The position numbers were made by a program, and so were the translations under genes. This document shows, piece by piece, positions 20,697-31,016 of a stretch of 64,000 bases of DNA. This DNA is from Myxococcota bacterium (GTDB taxonomy: Bacteria; Myxococcota_A; Polyangia; JAAYKL01): the NCBI GenBank assembly GCA_028278265.1, contig JANQET010000197.1, positions 27,309-91,308 of the forward strand. Direction: 5' to 3'. The number at the start of each line of letters is the position of its first letter. Position 1 is the first letter of the stretch. The notes below the pieces were generated by a model. It was not told the DNA's origin and did not search any database. It saw only the letters and a program-made list of their open reading frames with translations.

Positions 20697-20830
20697 CGTC
20701 GAGGTTTACCTCTCCGGGCCTTTCAACGCGTCTTCCATTTTTATAACACGATCGGTCTCATCCGGGTACAAGTTCCCCGGAAACTGTCTCAGTTGTCCCG
20801 GCGACGAGACATTCCAGTCGACTTCAGTGC

Positions 20831-21382
20831 TCACGGCTCATACTCGGTCACTGACTGCAGATAGTCCTCGTTCCCCGGGACGACCAGGTGTGACTTGGCA
20901 TAGGCCCGGCCGCCCCAATGGACATCTCCCATGTAGATCTTTTCCGAATCGAAATGCTTGCGGGCAATGCGCCGATCCAGTTGCTCGACCCGCACGGCAG
21001 CATCCCGATACGCGTCATCCAGTGCCTCCCTGACCTCCGGGCTCCCCAGGCGGTACATGTTGGAGATGGCCCAGGTCAGATGCCAGACCGAAAAGCTGCC
21101 CGATTTTTGCTGCTCGGACGCCACCCGGTCGATGTATTTGAAATACAACGCTGACACCTTTGAAGCCTGATCTGCGGTGAGGACCTGGTCCCGCATCGCC
21201 CACAGGGTGAGCACCGAGCTGAATTGGTTCTCGGCGAGCTCGAGCTCGGCGACCCGGAGGGATTGATCAATGTCGATCCCCGGGATGAGCACCTTCTCGC
21301 GCTCGTGGTACATAAAACACCCCGATGCAGTGCTGACCAGCGCTAGGAGAATAATCTTCGTGATTGTTGAGACAGTGGACAT
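20831..21382 (-). CDS. hypothetical lipoprotein
   Basis: MSTVSTITKIILLALVSTASGCFMYHERE lipobox. Confidence 0.65.
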   Translation of the reverse strand: MSTVSTITKIILLALVSTASGCFMYHEREKVLIPGIDIDQSLRVAELELAENQFSSVLTLWAMRDQVLTADQASKVSALYFKYIDRVASEQQKSGSFSVWHLTWAISNMYRLGSPEVREALDDAYRDAAVRVEQLDRRIARKHFDSEKIYMGDVHWGGRAYAKSHLVVPGNEDYLQSVTEYEP

Positions 21383-21753
21383 GATTCGACCTCCCTTTGG
21401 AAATCACCTTTATTAGGTCTTTGTTAGCACGCAGTGTGCCAAGTCTCCCTCGGCGGGAACCGTTGCAGGCGAGTGAAAGGAGCCGTTGCCCCGTTGCACC
21501 CGACAGTCCGGTGCTCGATAAAAAAATGCCGTCTGAATTCATTTCTTTGTTGCGCCCCCCTGTTGAATGTTTTAAGTTGAATTTATTGTAAATATTAATC
21601 TGATAGTCGAGGACATCAACAGCTATAGAGTTTCTCAACGGGGTAGGGCGTCTTTTGTTGCTAGCGCAGAATGACGCGGAACCAAAGGAGGATTTCGACA
21701 GGATGAGAGTCTTGGCGACCGGGGGTGCCCTTTGCTATCGCGAGGGAGGAAAA

Positions 21754-23670
21754 ATGGAAAACAAAATTAAGTTTAAGTCGTTCGGCTGGGGGTTGTCGGC
21801 CCTTTTATTCATCGCAGGCTGCGAAGGGGAGCCGTCACCGGATGGGGTTTTCGGAGAAAAGGAGCAGGCGCTTCAGCTCTGGAACAAGTCCGTGGCTGTT
21901 TACAAATTCAAACCCGGTGAGATGTTCCTCGTATCCGGCAATCGAATGGTGAAGATCAGGAACGCCGGCGGTACGGGACAGAATGCCTTTGCCCTTTGCG
22001 ATTTCTCCGGAGAGATCACCAGTGTCGAGGGCTATGACTACTATTTGGGGGATCAGGCGTTCGCCGCCAAAATCACGGATGTAGACTATATCGGCGGGCA
22101 GACGCTGATCGCCTTGGCCAGCGGCAAGATGCTCAAAGTGGTCGGCACCGGCGGCACCGGGCACAACATGTTTGCCGTCACCGAAACATCGAGCGGATTC
22201 CAGACCGTTCCGGGGTACAGCTATTTTGTCGGGGCACAGAAGTTCGGCGCAGGGGTGCGGGATGTATCGTACGCTCAGGCCCACAATGTCACCTTCATCA
22301 GCTTGACGGACGGACGAATGCTCAAGGTCACCGGCACGGGGGGTAGCGGGCAAAACATGTTCGCCGTCACCGAAACAGCCACTGGCTTTGAAACCGTTCC
22401 CGGGTACAACTACCGCTTGGGCGATCAGCACTTTTCGTCGTTTGTCACCGACGTCGATTTTATCGGTGGATACACCTTTGTCAGCTTGGCCAACGGCAAG
22501 ATGCTCAAATCCAATGGAGTGGGCGGCACGGGCCACAATATGTTCGCCATCACCGAGAACGCCTCCGGATTCGCCGGAATTCCGGGGTACAATTATCGGG
22601 TCGGGACCCAGGTCTTTAGCGCCTATATCGTCGATGTCACCTACATCCCTGCGCACAACGTGACGTTCATCAGTCTGGCTGACGGCCGGATGTTAAAAGT
22701 GAACGGTGCAGGCGGCAGTGGCTACAATATGTTCGCCGTGACCGAAACCCCCACCGGGTTCGAGTCAGTTCCCGGGTATGCCTACCGGCTGGGAGACCAG
22801 TATTTTTCGACCTATGTCACTGATTTGGATTACGTCGGCGGGTACACCTTTGTCAGCCTGGCCAACGGCAAGATGCTCAAATCCAACGGCACGGGAGGCG
22901 CGGGTCACAACCTGTTTGCAGTAACGGAAAACGCCTCCGGATTCGCCGGCGTCCCCGGCTACAACTATCGCGTGGGGGCTCAAAATCTCGGGGTGAAAGT
23001 GGATGATGTCACCTACATCGCCGAACAGAATGCCCTGTTCGTCAGCTTGGCCGGGACCGGGGTGCTGAAAATCCAAGGCACCGGCGGCAGCGGTTACAAT
23101 ATGTTCGCGGTCACCGAGATAGGGGGCCTTTTCACCGGCCTTCCCGGGTACAACTATTATCTGGGCTACCAGGATTTTCCCCTGGCCGATTGTTACAACT
23201 GCTCCATCCCTCCCTACGATCCGGGGTATTGGAACGGCTGGTTCTCCGGTCAAAAAAAGAACAACTGTTACAACTATGCCAACAACGTGAAGACCAACAC
23301 CTTTGCCCAACCCGGGCGCGCCTCGGGGACGTTTTGTACCTTCAGCAGCTGCATGAATGCCGCGACGATCTCCCTGTATTCGCAAAACGACGGCATCGAG
23401 CCGTTGCCGCCGGGGCAGGAATGCGGGGGCAATGAAGACCTGTTGGCGCTGGTTATTGCGCCGGGGATTGACTACCACTGGTACCGGCAGGATTCGAACG
23501 GCATGTGGTCCCACAAACCGGGGCAGACCAAAGCGACAAATGTCGACAACTCGGGAAATACGATTGGCAACCCGGAGACCGCCGACCGGGGGATTTACAC
23601 CGTGTTTGCCGGCTATTTCTGTTCTTGCTCCGATGAGGAGCAAGGGCAGGGACACGAAATTATCGAATAA
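21754..23670 (+). CDS. lipoprotein with about nine tandem ~50-aa beta-propeller-like repeats and Cys-rich C-terminus
   Basis: MENKIKFKSFGWGLSALLFIAGCEGE; repeats GKMLKxxGxGGxGxNMFAVTExxxGFxxVPGYxYxxGxQ. Confidence 0.8.
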   Translation: MENKIKFKSFGWGLSALLFIAGCEGEPSPDGVFGEKEQALQLWNKSVAVYKFKPGEMFLVSGNRMVKIRNAGGTGQNAFALCDFSGEITSVEGYDYYLGDQAFAAKITDVDYIGGQTLIALASGKMLKVVGTGGTGHNMFAVTETSSGFQTVPGYSYFVGAQKFGAGVRDVSYAQAHNVTFISLTDGRMLKVTGTGGSGQNMFAVTETATGFETVPGYNYRLGDQHFSSFVTDVDFIGGYTFVSLANGKMLKSNGVGGTGHNMFAITENASGFAGIPGYNYRVGTQVFSAYIVDVTYIPAHNVTFISLADGRMLKVNGAGGSGYNMFAVTETPTGFESVPGYAYRLGDQYFSTYVTDLDYVGGYTFVSLANGKMLKSNGTGGAGHNLFAVTENASGFAGVPGYNYRVGAQNLGVKVDDVTYIAEQNALFVSLAGTGVLKIQGTGGSGYNMFAVTEIGGLFTGLPGYNYYLGYQDFPLADCYNCSIPPYDPGYWNGWFSGQKKNNCYNYANNVKTNTFAQPGRASGTFCTFSSCMNAATISLYSQNDGIEPLPPGQECGGNEDLLALVIAPGIDYHWYRQDSNGMWSHKPGQTKATNVDNSGNTIGNPETADRGIYTVFAGYFCSCSDEEQGQGHEIIE

Positions 23671-23707
23671 CCGCGGCACTCGATGCCGAGATCCAAAGGA
23701 GATAGAT

Positions 23708-24226
23708 ATGAAGATTCAACGAAGGATACATCCCCTGGTGTTCGCAGGCGTGTTGATTGCTACCGGCATTGCCCTGGCCCAACCCAACTATGCCCAGCAG
23801 GTTGACGGGGAGCGCGAGTCAGTGCAGGACACTCCTGCGATCCCGCAGCGAGCGGTGAAAGTGACCGTTCATCTCTACTCGGGACGACCGGATCCGGTGT
23901 TCTTCTTTAACGCGACCGAAGCACAAACGCTGAATGGATTGATCGACGGCAACACGGTGGTCAGCCCGACCCCCTTTGGAGATGTCTTGCCATCTCGCTT
24001 GGGGTACAAGGGGATGACGATCGAAAGACTCAACCGCCGTGTCGACCTGCCCAAGGTCATCGAGCTCTACCGTTCGAAACTGGTCACGAGGGAGGGAGAT
24101 ACAACGGTCTCCTTGGTGGACCGTTCCGCGATAGTCGAGAGGTTTCTCAAAGAGAAAGCGGTCGACAAGGGGGTCGTTTTTCCGGCCAACACCTTCCCCG
24201 CACCGCCTTCGGCTTCACCCAAGTAG
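23708..24226 (+). CDS. hypothetical exported protein
   Basis: Signal peptide MKIQRRIHPLVFAGVLIATGIALAQ; 5 nt from the RBS AAAGGAG. Confidence 0.65.
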   Translation: MKIQRRIHPLVFAGVLIATGIALAQPNYAQQVDGERESVQDTPAIPQRAVKVTVHLYSGRPDPVFFFNATEAQTLNGLIDGNTVVSPTPFGDVLPSRLGYKGMTIERLNRRVDLPKVIELYRSKLVTREGDTTVSLVDRSAIVERFLKEKAVDKGVVFPANTFPAPPSASPK

Positions 24227-25765
24227 AGACCTTTTGTCTTTCCGAAAGGGAATGTTCAGCTTCTTCATTTTGTAGCGCAGTGTATTGGGATTCATCCCCA
24301 GCAGCTCTCCTGCCCCGCCGGGACCGTGAATCTTACCCCCGGTCATTTCCAAGACAGTGGCGATATGCCTGGCGATCACCCTGTCGAGCACGAGTGTGGG
24401 CCTGACGGCAACCGTGCTGGTTTGTGCTGTTCCCAAGCTGGGCGCGACAACCAGGCCGTCGAACCTCAGGGGTTCACCCCGATGGAGAATCAGAGCGCGC
24501 TCCACCACGTTTTCGAGCTCGCGCACGTTGCCCGGCCAGTGGTACGCCATCAACTGATCGATTGCACCGTCCACCAGGCTCGGGGGGCTGATATTCAGTT
24601 GCTTTGTTTTGCGATCAACGAAGTGTTGCACCAACGCCGGAATGTCACTGCTTCGTTTACGGAGAGGGGGAACGACGATGGGAAAGACGTTGATTCTGAA
24701 CCACAAATCTTCACGAAACCGTCTGGCGTTCACCTCCTTGAAAAGATCCTTGTTGGTAGCGGCGATGATGCGAATGTCCACGGCAATGCGCTCGGTCCCG
24801 CCCACTCGCTCGAAATCCCGGTGCTGCAGGACCCGCAACAGCCTGATCTGGGCAGACTGGGGCATCTCGCCGATTTCATCCAAAAACAGTGTGCCCTGAT
24901 GGGCCCGTTCGAAGCGACCGCGCTTTTTGAGCAGCGCGCCGGTAAACGCCCCTTGCTCGTGGCCGAACAGCTCGCTGTCGAGCAAAGACTCGGGAATGGC
25001 ACCGCAATTGACAGAGATGAATGGCCCCTCTCGCCGGGGAGAGCTACAGTGGATGGCGTTGGCGATGATATCCTTGCCCACGCCGGTCTCGCCCAACAGC
25101 AGCACGGGGCTCTCGGTGGGGGCGACCTGCCGGACCTGCTCCATCACTCCCTTTAACCCATAGTCTGCGCCCACGATTTTTTCCCCGGCACTCTGTCGCA
25201 GCTCTTGGCTGAGAAACCGGTTGTCGTCGGCCAGCAATTCCTTGAGCCTGAGCACCTGGCGATGGGAGAGAATGTTGGCCAGGGCCATGGTGAAGGGATC
25301 CTCCAACAGGCCGAACAGCCGTGCGTGCTCTGCGGTATGGCAATTCTCGTCTCGCGCGGTGAGGATGACGCCGCCCAACCGCCCCGCCCGGGTCAGCAGG
25401 TTCATGCGCAGAATCGAGGCGTGCGCGATACCGTGTAACCGAAGCATCTCGGCGGCCAGCGGATTATCTGCGACCGATTCGATGATTACCGTCTCCTGTT
25501 CCGGTTGAATGCCATGCGCCAAAATCTCTTTGCGCAGCTGATCGGGCAGAGGAAACAGGAAATCGACCTGGTCCAGGGATTGCTCAGTGGCGGTCGCCAC
25601 CGTCCGAATGGCCATCAGCTCTGGCTCGTAGACCTGCAGGCAGATGCGATCAACAGGGATGAACTGATTGAGGTACTCGACTGTACGACACAGTGTTTCC
25701 TCTATTTCCAAGCTACCGCAAATTCTCAACGTGGCCTGGCGGTAAAACAGGTTTTCGTCAATCAT
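24215..25765 (-). CDS. sigma-54-dependent transcriptional regulator with N-terminal GAF-like domain (FhlA/NorR type)
   Basis: LLLGETGVGKDIIANAIHCSSPRREGPFISVNCGAIPESLLDSELFGHEQGAFTGA; C-terminal Fis-type HTH LEMTGGKIHGPGGAGELLGMNPNTLRYKMKKLNI. Confidence 0.95.
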   Translation of the reverse strand: MIDENLFYRQATLRICGSLEIEETLCRTVEYLNQFIPVDRICLQVYEPELMAIRTVATATEQSLDQVDFLFPLPDQLRKEILAHGIQPEQETVIIESVADNPLAAEMLRLHGIAHASILRMNLLTRAGRLGGVILTARDENCHTAEHARLFGLLEDPFTMALANILSHRQVLRLKELLADDNRFLSQELRQSAGEKIVGADYGLKGVMEQVRQVAPTESPVLLLGETGVGKDIIANAIHCSSPRREGPFISVNCGAIPESLLDSELFGHEQGAFTGALLKKRGRFERAHQGTLFLDEIGEMPQSAQIRLLRVLQHRDFERVGGTERIAVDIRIIAATNKDLFKEVNARRFREDLWFRINVFPIVVPPLRKRSSDIPALVQHFVDRKTKQLNISPPSLVDGAIDQLMAYHWPGNVRELENVVERALILHRGEPLRFDGLVVAPSLGTAQTSTVAVRPTLVLDRVIARHIATVLEMTGGKIHGPGGAGELLGMNPNTLRYKMKKLNIPFRKDKRSLLG

Positions 25766-25796
25766 TCCAGATACCTCCGATCGGAAACCCTTTTTC

Positions 25797-25859
25797 GTGG
25801 TATTTTGTTGATTTTCTATTTAATTGTTAAATACCACAAACATTTTTATCAAATACCAC
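25797..25859. promoter_or_regulatory. triplicated GTGGTATTT/AAATACCAC operator-like motif upstream of the sigma-54 regulator
   Basis: gtggtattt at 25797, aaataccac at 25829-25837 and 25851-25859, in an AT-rich divergent intergenic region. Confidence 0.6.
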
Positions 25860-26011
25860 ACCAGACGCCATGTTGGAAAGTCAACATTCCGTAATTATTG
25901 AATAAAATAAATGGCATAAATTTGGCTTTGACTGAAAGGGTTTGTATCACACCAACGGCCGCACTCGGTTTCGCAGAAGGGATCGGGCCGGCGCACAACA
26001 TTGGAGGACAG

Positions 26012-26479
26012 ATGAACCGGACAATAACCAAAAAACGGCTCGCTCCCTGTGGGCTGGTCTGCTACACCTGCGCCGCGGCAAAGGGTGGCGTCGTTCAACA
26101 GCACAGCCGACAGTTGCTCGCCTCTCTCGCCTCTTTCGAGCCGTTCGCAGAAATGATGTCGGCCTATGAACCGATTCTCAAAAAATACCCGGACTTCAGG
26201 GAGGTCCTCGAGTTGCTGGGTCGGGCGAGCTGCGAGGGATGTCGCGACGGCGTCGGCAAGTTTCCCGGATGCGGCATCGCTTCGTGCATCAAGGAGAAGG
26301 GATTCGACTTTTGCTTTGAGTGCCCCTCGTTCCCCTGCACAGAAGCGGATTTCGAGCCCCTGTTGAAAACCAAATGGTTGAAAGCCAACCACCGGATGAA
26401 GCAAATCGGACCCGAGGCCTACTTCGAAGAAATGAAAGACCGCTCGCACTATGAGGCCCCGAGGTCCGACCCGGATTGA
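26012..26479 (+). CDS. DUF3795-like Cys-rich protein
   Basis: KKRLAPCGLVCYTCAAAKGG...CEGCRDGVGKFPGCGIASCIKEKGFDFCFECPSFPC; RBS TTGGAGGAC upstream. Confidence 0.75.
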   Translation: MNRTITKKRLAPCGLVCYTCAAAKGGVVQQHSRQLLASLASFEPFAEMMSAYEPILKKYPDFREVLELLGRASCEGCRDGVGKFPGCGIASCIKEKGFDFCFECPSFPCTEADFEPLLKTKWLKANHRMKQIGPEAYFEEMKDRSHYEAPRSDPD

Positions 26480-26581
26480 AAGCAACCCGACTGTTCTCTG
26501 CCCGTCGATTGGATTGTGGTATGATCTCGTGGTGAGATCGCTAGCTTCAGTAAAGGGTCGAAATCCAGAAATCCATTCGTT

Positions 26582-28264
26582 TTGGGGGATAATCTAATGC
26601 GGCTTGTGATTTGCGTGTTCATCATTTCTGCCGGTTTGGCCAGCGGGTGTTTCAGTGCCGGCTCCGACTTCAACAGCGACATCGATGCGGGCACGGTTGA
26701 CGATGAGGTTGCGTTCTCCCATCCCGCAGGTACATTTGTCACTCCTTTTGAGCTCGAGCTGACCAGTGACGTTCAAGGCGCGGAGATTTATTACACGCTT
26801 GACGGATCCACCCCTGGGGACGAGCCGGGAGAGGACACCCTCTATACGGGACCGATCGAAATCGACGAGACCAGTTGGGTCCGTGCGCGGCTGTTCACTG
26901 CTGAAGCGGCGGTGGGTCCGATTACCAGTCGTGCGTACATCGCGCTGGAGCCGGCGCTCGCCTCGTTTGAATCCAATCTCCCCCTCATCATCATCGATAC
27001 GTTCGGGTACGACATCGACGAAGAGTGGGAAGAATACCCCCGTCCCTACAGACCCGTGCTCAGTGTGTTCATCGATGGCGATGAATCGTCTCTCACCTCC
27101 ATCCTCGATTCGGCGCAGCATGCGGGATATGGCGGAATGCACGTACGGGGACAGAGCACCGCCGAATACGACAAAAAGCAGTACAAGTTTGAAACTTGGG
27201 ATGAAGCCGATCAAGACATCGAGGTCTCCCTGCTCGGGTTTCCCGAGGAGTCGGACTGGGTGATTCACGGTCCATACTCGGACAAGACGCTGATGCGCAA
27301 TTTTCTGATGTACACCTGGAGCAATCTTATCGGCCGCTACGCGGTGCGCACCCGATTTGCCGAGCTGTTCATGGCACAGGGGGGAAAGAGAATCGAAGCG
27401 GACGATTATCGCGGTGTCTACGTCTTCATGGAGAAGATCAAGCGGGACAAGGATCGGGTGAACGTGGAAAAGCTCGGGCCGGATGACGACAGCGAGCCGG
27501 AGATAAAAGGGGGGTACATCCTCAAGCGGGATTGGTGGGAAGAGGAGGAGCCGGAGACCTGGTTTCAAACAGAACAGTACGCCGATGTGCTGATGTTTGA
27601 GTATCCCAAGCCCGACCGGATCACCGATGAACAGCGGGACTGGATTGCCGGCTATGTCAATGCCTTTGAGAACGCGCTGAAGGGCCCGGACTTCGCCGAT
27701 CCGGAGGAGGGGTACGAAAAATATATCGATGTGGGATCATTCATCGATCACCATATTCTCGTGGAGTTGGCCCGCAATGTGGACGGGTTCGTGTTGAGCA
27801 CTTACATGTTCAAGCCCCGGGAGGGCAAGCTGACCATGGGGCCGATTTGGGATTACAACGGCGCTCTGGGCAATGCCGACTACTTCGAAGCCTGGAAGCC
27901 CGAGGGCTGGCACCACCTCAACCCGGAGTTTCCCGAGGACAATCCCAACGGGTATCGGTGGTACGAACGTCTGTTCGAGGATCCCGGGTTCGGTCAGCGG
28001 TATGCGGCGCGTTGGGCAGAATTGCGATCGGGTGAACTGGCGACGGCAAAGCTCACGGACAAGATCGACCACAACGCAGAAACATTGGCTGAAGCTGTCG
28101 GACGCAATTTCGAGCGTTGGGATATCCTCGGCGAGTATATCTGGCCCAACGATCCCGCCGCTGAGGACCGCCAATCCTACAAAGAAGAGATCGACTATCT
28201 GAAGAATTGGCTGGGCACCAGACTCGAATGGATCGATCTCGCCGTTCTGGAATTCGATCAGTAA
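26582..28264 (+). CDS. CotH-family protein (lipoprotein) with N-terminal chitobiase-type domain
   Basis: AEIYYTLDGSTPGDEPGEDTLYTGPIEI; DDYRGVYVFMEKIKRDKDRVNVEKL...GGYILKRD...DHHILVELARNVDGFVLSTYMFKPREGKLTMGPIWDYNGALGNADY. Confidence 0.85.
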   Translation: MGDNLMRLVICVFIISAGLASGCFSAGSDFNSDIDAGTVDDEVAFSHPAGTFVTPFELELTSDVQGAEIYYTLDGSTPGDEPGEDTLYTGPIEIDETSWVRARLFTAEAAVGPITSRAYIALEPALASFESNLPLIIIDTFGYDIDEEWEEYPRPYRPVLSVFIDGDESSLTSILDSAQHAGYGGMHVRGQSTAEYDKKQYKFETWDEADQDIEVSLLGFPEESDWVIHGPYSDKTLMRNFLMYTWSNLIGRYAVRTRFAELFMAQGGKRIEADDYRGVYVFMEKIKRDKDRVNVEKLGPDDDSEPEIKGGYILKRDWWEEEEPETWFQTEQYADVLMFEYPKPDRITDEQRDWIAGYVNAFENALKGPDFADPEEGYEKYIDVGSFIDHHILVELARNVDGFVLSTYMFKPREGKLTMGPIWDYNGALGNADYFEAWKPEGWHHLNPEFPEDNPNGYRWYERLFEDPGFGQRYAARWAELRSGELATAKLTDKIDHNAETLAEAVGRNFERWDILGEYIWPNDPAAEDRQSYKEEIDYLKNWLGTRLEWIDLAVLEFDQ

Positions 28265-28560
28265 ACCGGACGGGATCGACAGTTACTTGCGAGAGCACCC
28301 GGTCACACCGCTCAATACAGATCGGCCCAGCGAACCTTCCAGTTGTAGGGGTGGTCGTCGCTCTGATCGGCGAAGTTGACCCTCAGGGTGCCCGGGACCA
28401 CTTCGGCTTGCACCCGTTCCAGCGGGCGTTGGCCACCGAGGAATTCGAGCTCGAAACCGCGTAGGACGGGGTGTGTCACATCCAGTGACCGGCTGTCCGG
28501 CCCGCCGGGGCTGGTGCCCGTGTTTTGTCCGGTGCTTCTGATTCGGTCCGGTGCGACACC

Positions 28561-28602
28561 GCGCCAAACGCAGCGCCAAACGCGCGCCGCAGCGCCAAAC
28601 GC
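28561..28602. repeat. three copies of GCGCCAAACGC upstream of the transposase
   Basis: Exact copies at 28561-28571, 28573-28583, 28592-28602. Confidence 0.75.
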
Positions 28603-28697
28603 TGGGAGAGATTTTTTTCGCCGAAATGACGATTTTTCGCACCATTTTGGGCCAAGCGGCCGATAGGGGCTCCAACTAACAATGAAAGGAGCTCACC

Positions 28698-29633
28698 ATG
28701 GGGATGCATCCCAGATGGCTAAAGGCCGATTCCGCTTATGCTCAAACTCAACGGACCGTTGATCGTCAATTTCTGTTTAAACCCGACCCCGCGATTCGAA
28801 ATATAATCGGCGCCAGTGCCGCTAGGGCCCAGCAGGACCACCCGGTCACCATCTATTACCTAGAATTCAACATCAACCACGAACAGTGCGGCATTGCCGC
28901 GCTTTCCTCTTCGCGAGAAGATCTGGACAACCTGATCAATTTCAAGCGAACATTTCACCGATTGATCGCCGGTGAGATCAACAATCTCCTCGACCGGGAA
29001 GGTTCAGTGTTTTCAACCCCCTCCCGCAATGTGGAGTGCCTAGACAACGCCAGTCTCGAACAGCAGTTTTTCTACGCAATGACCAATCCAGTCAAGGATG
29101 GTCTGGTCGATCGCATCGCCGAATGGGGTGGATTTTCTTCGTACAGCGCTCTCGCCCGGGGCGAAATCGAAACCTACACCTACATTGATCGCACAGCTTG
29201 GCACAACGCTGGTGGAAAAAGATCGAAGAAACCGCTGCAGGCATTTGTCAAAACGATCCGCCTCGAGTACACGCCGCTTCCCAGCTTGGCAAAGATGAAG
29301 CCGGGGCAACGGCAAGCCCACATCCGCCGGGAATGCCGCACATTGGAGAAGGCATTTCGCGAGGAGCGCCAACGAACGGGTCAGCCGGCAATGAGCCGGG
29401 CCAAGATGGACAAACTCGATCATCGGGATCGCCCGAAGACGAGAGCCAAGCGAACAAAGAAGCCGTTATGTCACGCGTCGACGCAAGAAGCAGCCGATGC
29501 GTACAAGAGAGAGATCAAAGAATTTTTGACCTCGTACAAGATAGCGTCCGCCGCCTATCGTTCTGGCGCTTGGGAAACGGAGTTTCCGCTGGGCTCAATA
29601 AAGCCGCCGTTGATGAACGTAGCGGCTGTTTAG
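28698..29633 (+). mobile_element. RAYT/Y1-transposase-like protein
   Basis: SREDLDNLINFKRTFHRLIAGEINNLL...NVECLDNASLEQQFFYAMTNPVKDGLVDRIAEWGGFSS resembles REP-associated Y1 transposases; RBS AAAGGAG. Confidence 0.65.
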
Positions 29634-29872
29634 CCACTAGCCACCGCCAAATCGAATATCGAAGGAACTAACTCGTTCCAATGGATCGATCCGCAACGAA
29701 TAGGACCAATTCAATACTTTGCAACCAAAATGTCGCCCCAAAATTCCTAAAGACGCAATGATTGAAGGCTAAGAGCAATTTCTTACCACTTGTATCATCC
29801 CATTCAGCACAAATTTTCAATTTTTTTGGTGCCGAACAGTAGATTGAATCGTCAGGTAAAAAATCACTCTAA

Positions 29873-29950
29873 GCGTTTTGCAGGGGTTTGCGTTTTGCAG
29901 GGGTTTTGCAGGCGCGTTTTGCAGGCGTTTTGCAGGCGCGTTTTGCAGGG
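29873..29950. repeat. tandem array of (G)CGTTTTGCAGG units downstream of the transposase
   Basis: gcgttttgcaggggtttgcgttttgcaggggttttgcaggcgcgttttgcaggcgttttgcaggcgcgttttgcaggg. Confidence 0.75.
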
Positions 29951-30068
29951 GGACAGTTCGCTGACAGTCCAAAGGTCGGGGTTGGAACCGGCAGAGCAGT
30001 TTTATGGGATAGGGATCGTTTGCTCGCGTCCGCGTGCCGGGCTGACCTTTTATGGTATTTTTTTGTTG

Positions 30069-30791
30069 ATGGCCCAAGAGCAGATAGTCGTTCGTTTTTC
30101 AAATCGCGACGAGTTGATGAAGGAGTTTGAATCCAACCTTCGCCATGGTGGCGCATTTGCGCGGGGTGTGGTGGGTTTTGAGCGTGGCCAGGAGTGCACC
30201 TTGGTGTTGGTTCACCCGAAGAACAACAGCCGGTTGTCGTTGCCCGCTACCGTTGGAGTGGTGGTGACGGCCGGTGAAAAAGAGGGGGTCGGACTCGCGA
30301 TCAAGGACTTTGGCCGGGAACAACGAGAGAGATTGGACGCCTTTGTCTGCAACGGCGTCGGTGGCCAATCCGAAACGGCGGGTGTTGTCGGAGAAACGGT
30401 CCATCAACGCATCCGCGGGCTCACGCCGGCTCAGCAGCAAAAAATGGCCCGCAGTCGAAACGTGAGCGAACGGGTGGCACTGGAGCGGATGTACGGCAAA
30501 TTTGTCTGGGAGACACTGCTGAGGAATTCGAGCATCACCATTCCCGAGGTCACCCGTATGGCCCGAATGGGAACCATGCCCCGGCCGCTGCTCGAGCTGA
30601 TGGTCGCCAACAGCGCGTGGATCAACACGCCCCAGGTGAGGCGCGCCCTGCTCTCGAATCCGAGACTTACCGGTGAAATGATCAACAAGGTGGTGCGGGC
30701 GATGCCCCGCAATGAGCTCAAGCTGGCCAAAAAACAGACCACCTACTCCCAAGCGGTCAGAAACGCGGTCCTCAAGCTACTCAAATCCTGA
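30069..30791 (+). CDS. PilZ-like domain protein
   Basis: MAQEQIVVRFSNRDELMKEFESNLRHGGAFARGVVGFERGQECTLVLVHPKNNSRLSLPATVGVVV. Confidence 0.6.
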   Translation: MAQEQIVVRFSNRDELMKEFESNLRHGGAFARGVVGFERGQECTLVLVHPKNNSRLSLPATVGVVVTAGEKEGVGLAIKDFGREQRERLDAFVCNGVGGQSETAGVVGETVHQRIRGLTPAQQQKMARSRNVSERVALERMYGKFVWETLLRNSSITIPEVTRMARMGTMPRPLLELMVANSAWINTPQVRRALLSNPRLTGEMINKVVRAMPRNELKLAKKQTTYSQAVRNAVLKLLKS

Positions 30792-31016
30792 CCTGAAATT
30801 CAAACAGCTGCCGTTGATCAACGGGTTGGCGACCAGTGGATTGTCCGCTCGTGCCGGTGTGTCTGGCCCCGGGCTGACAAAATGCTCACTGATATGCAAG
30901 GATACGAGTAAAATATTGTATTGTTTTCTTTAATATTGTACCAAAGTGAGAATGGGGTACTCACCTCAGTTGAGGTCGAGCTCTTTCTAATAACGCGTTT
31001 TGAAAAGGAGAAACAA

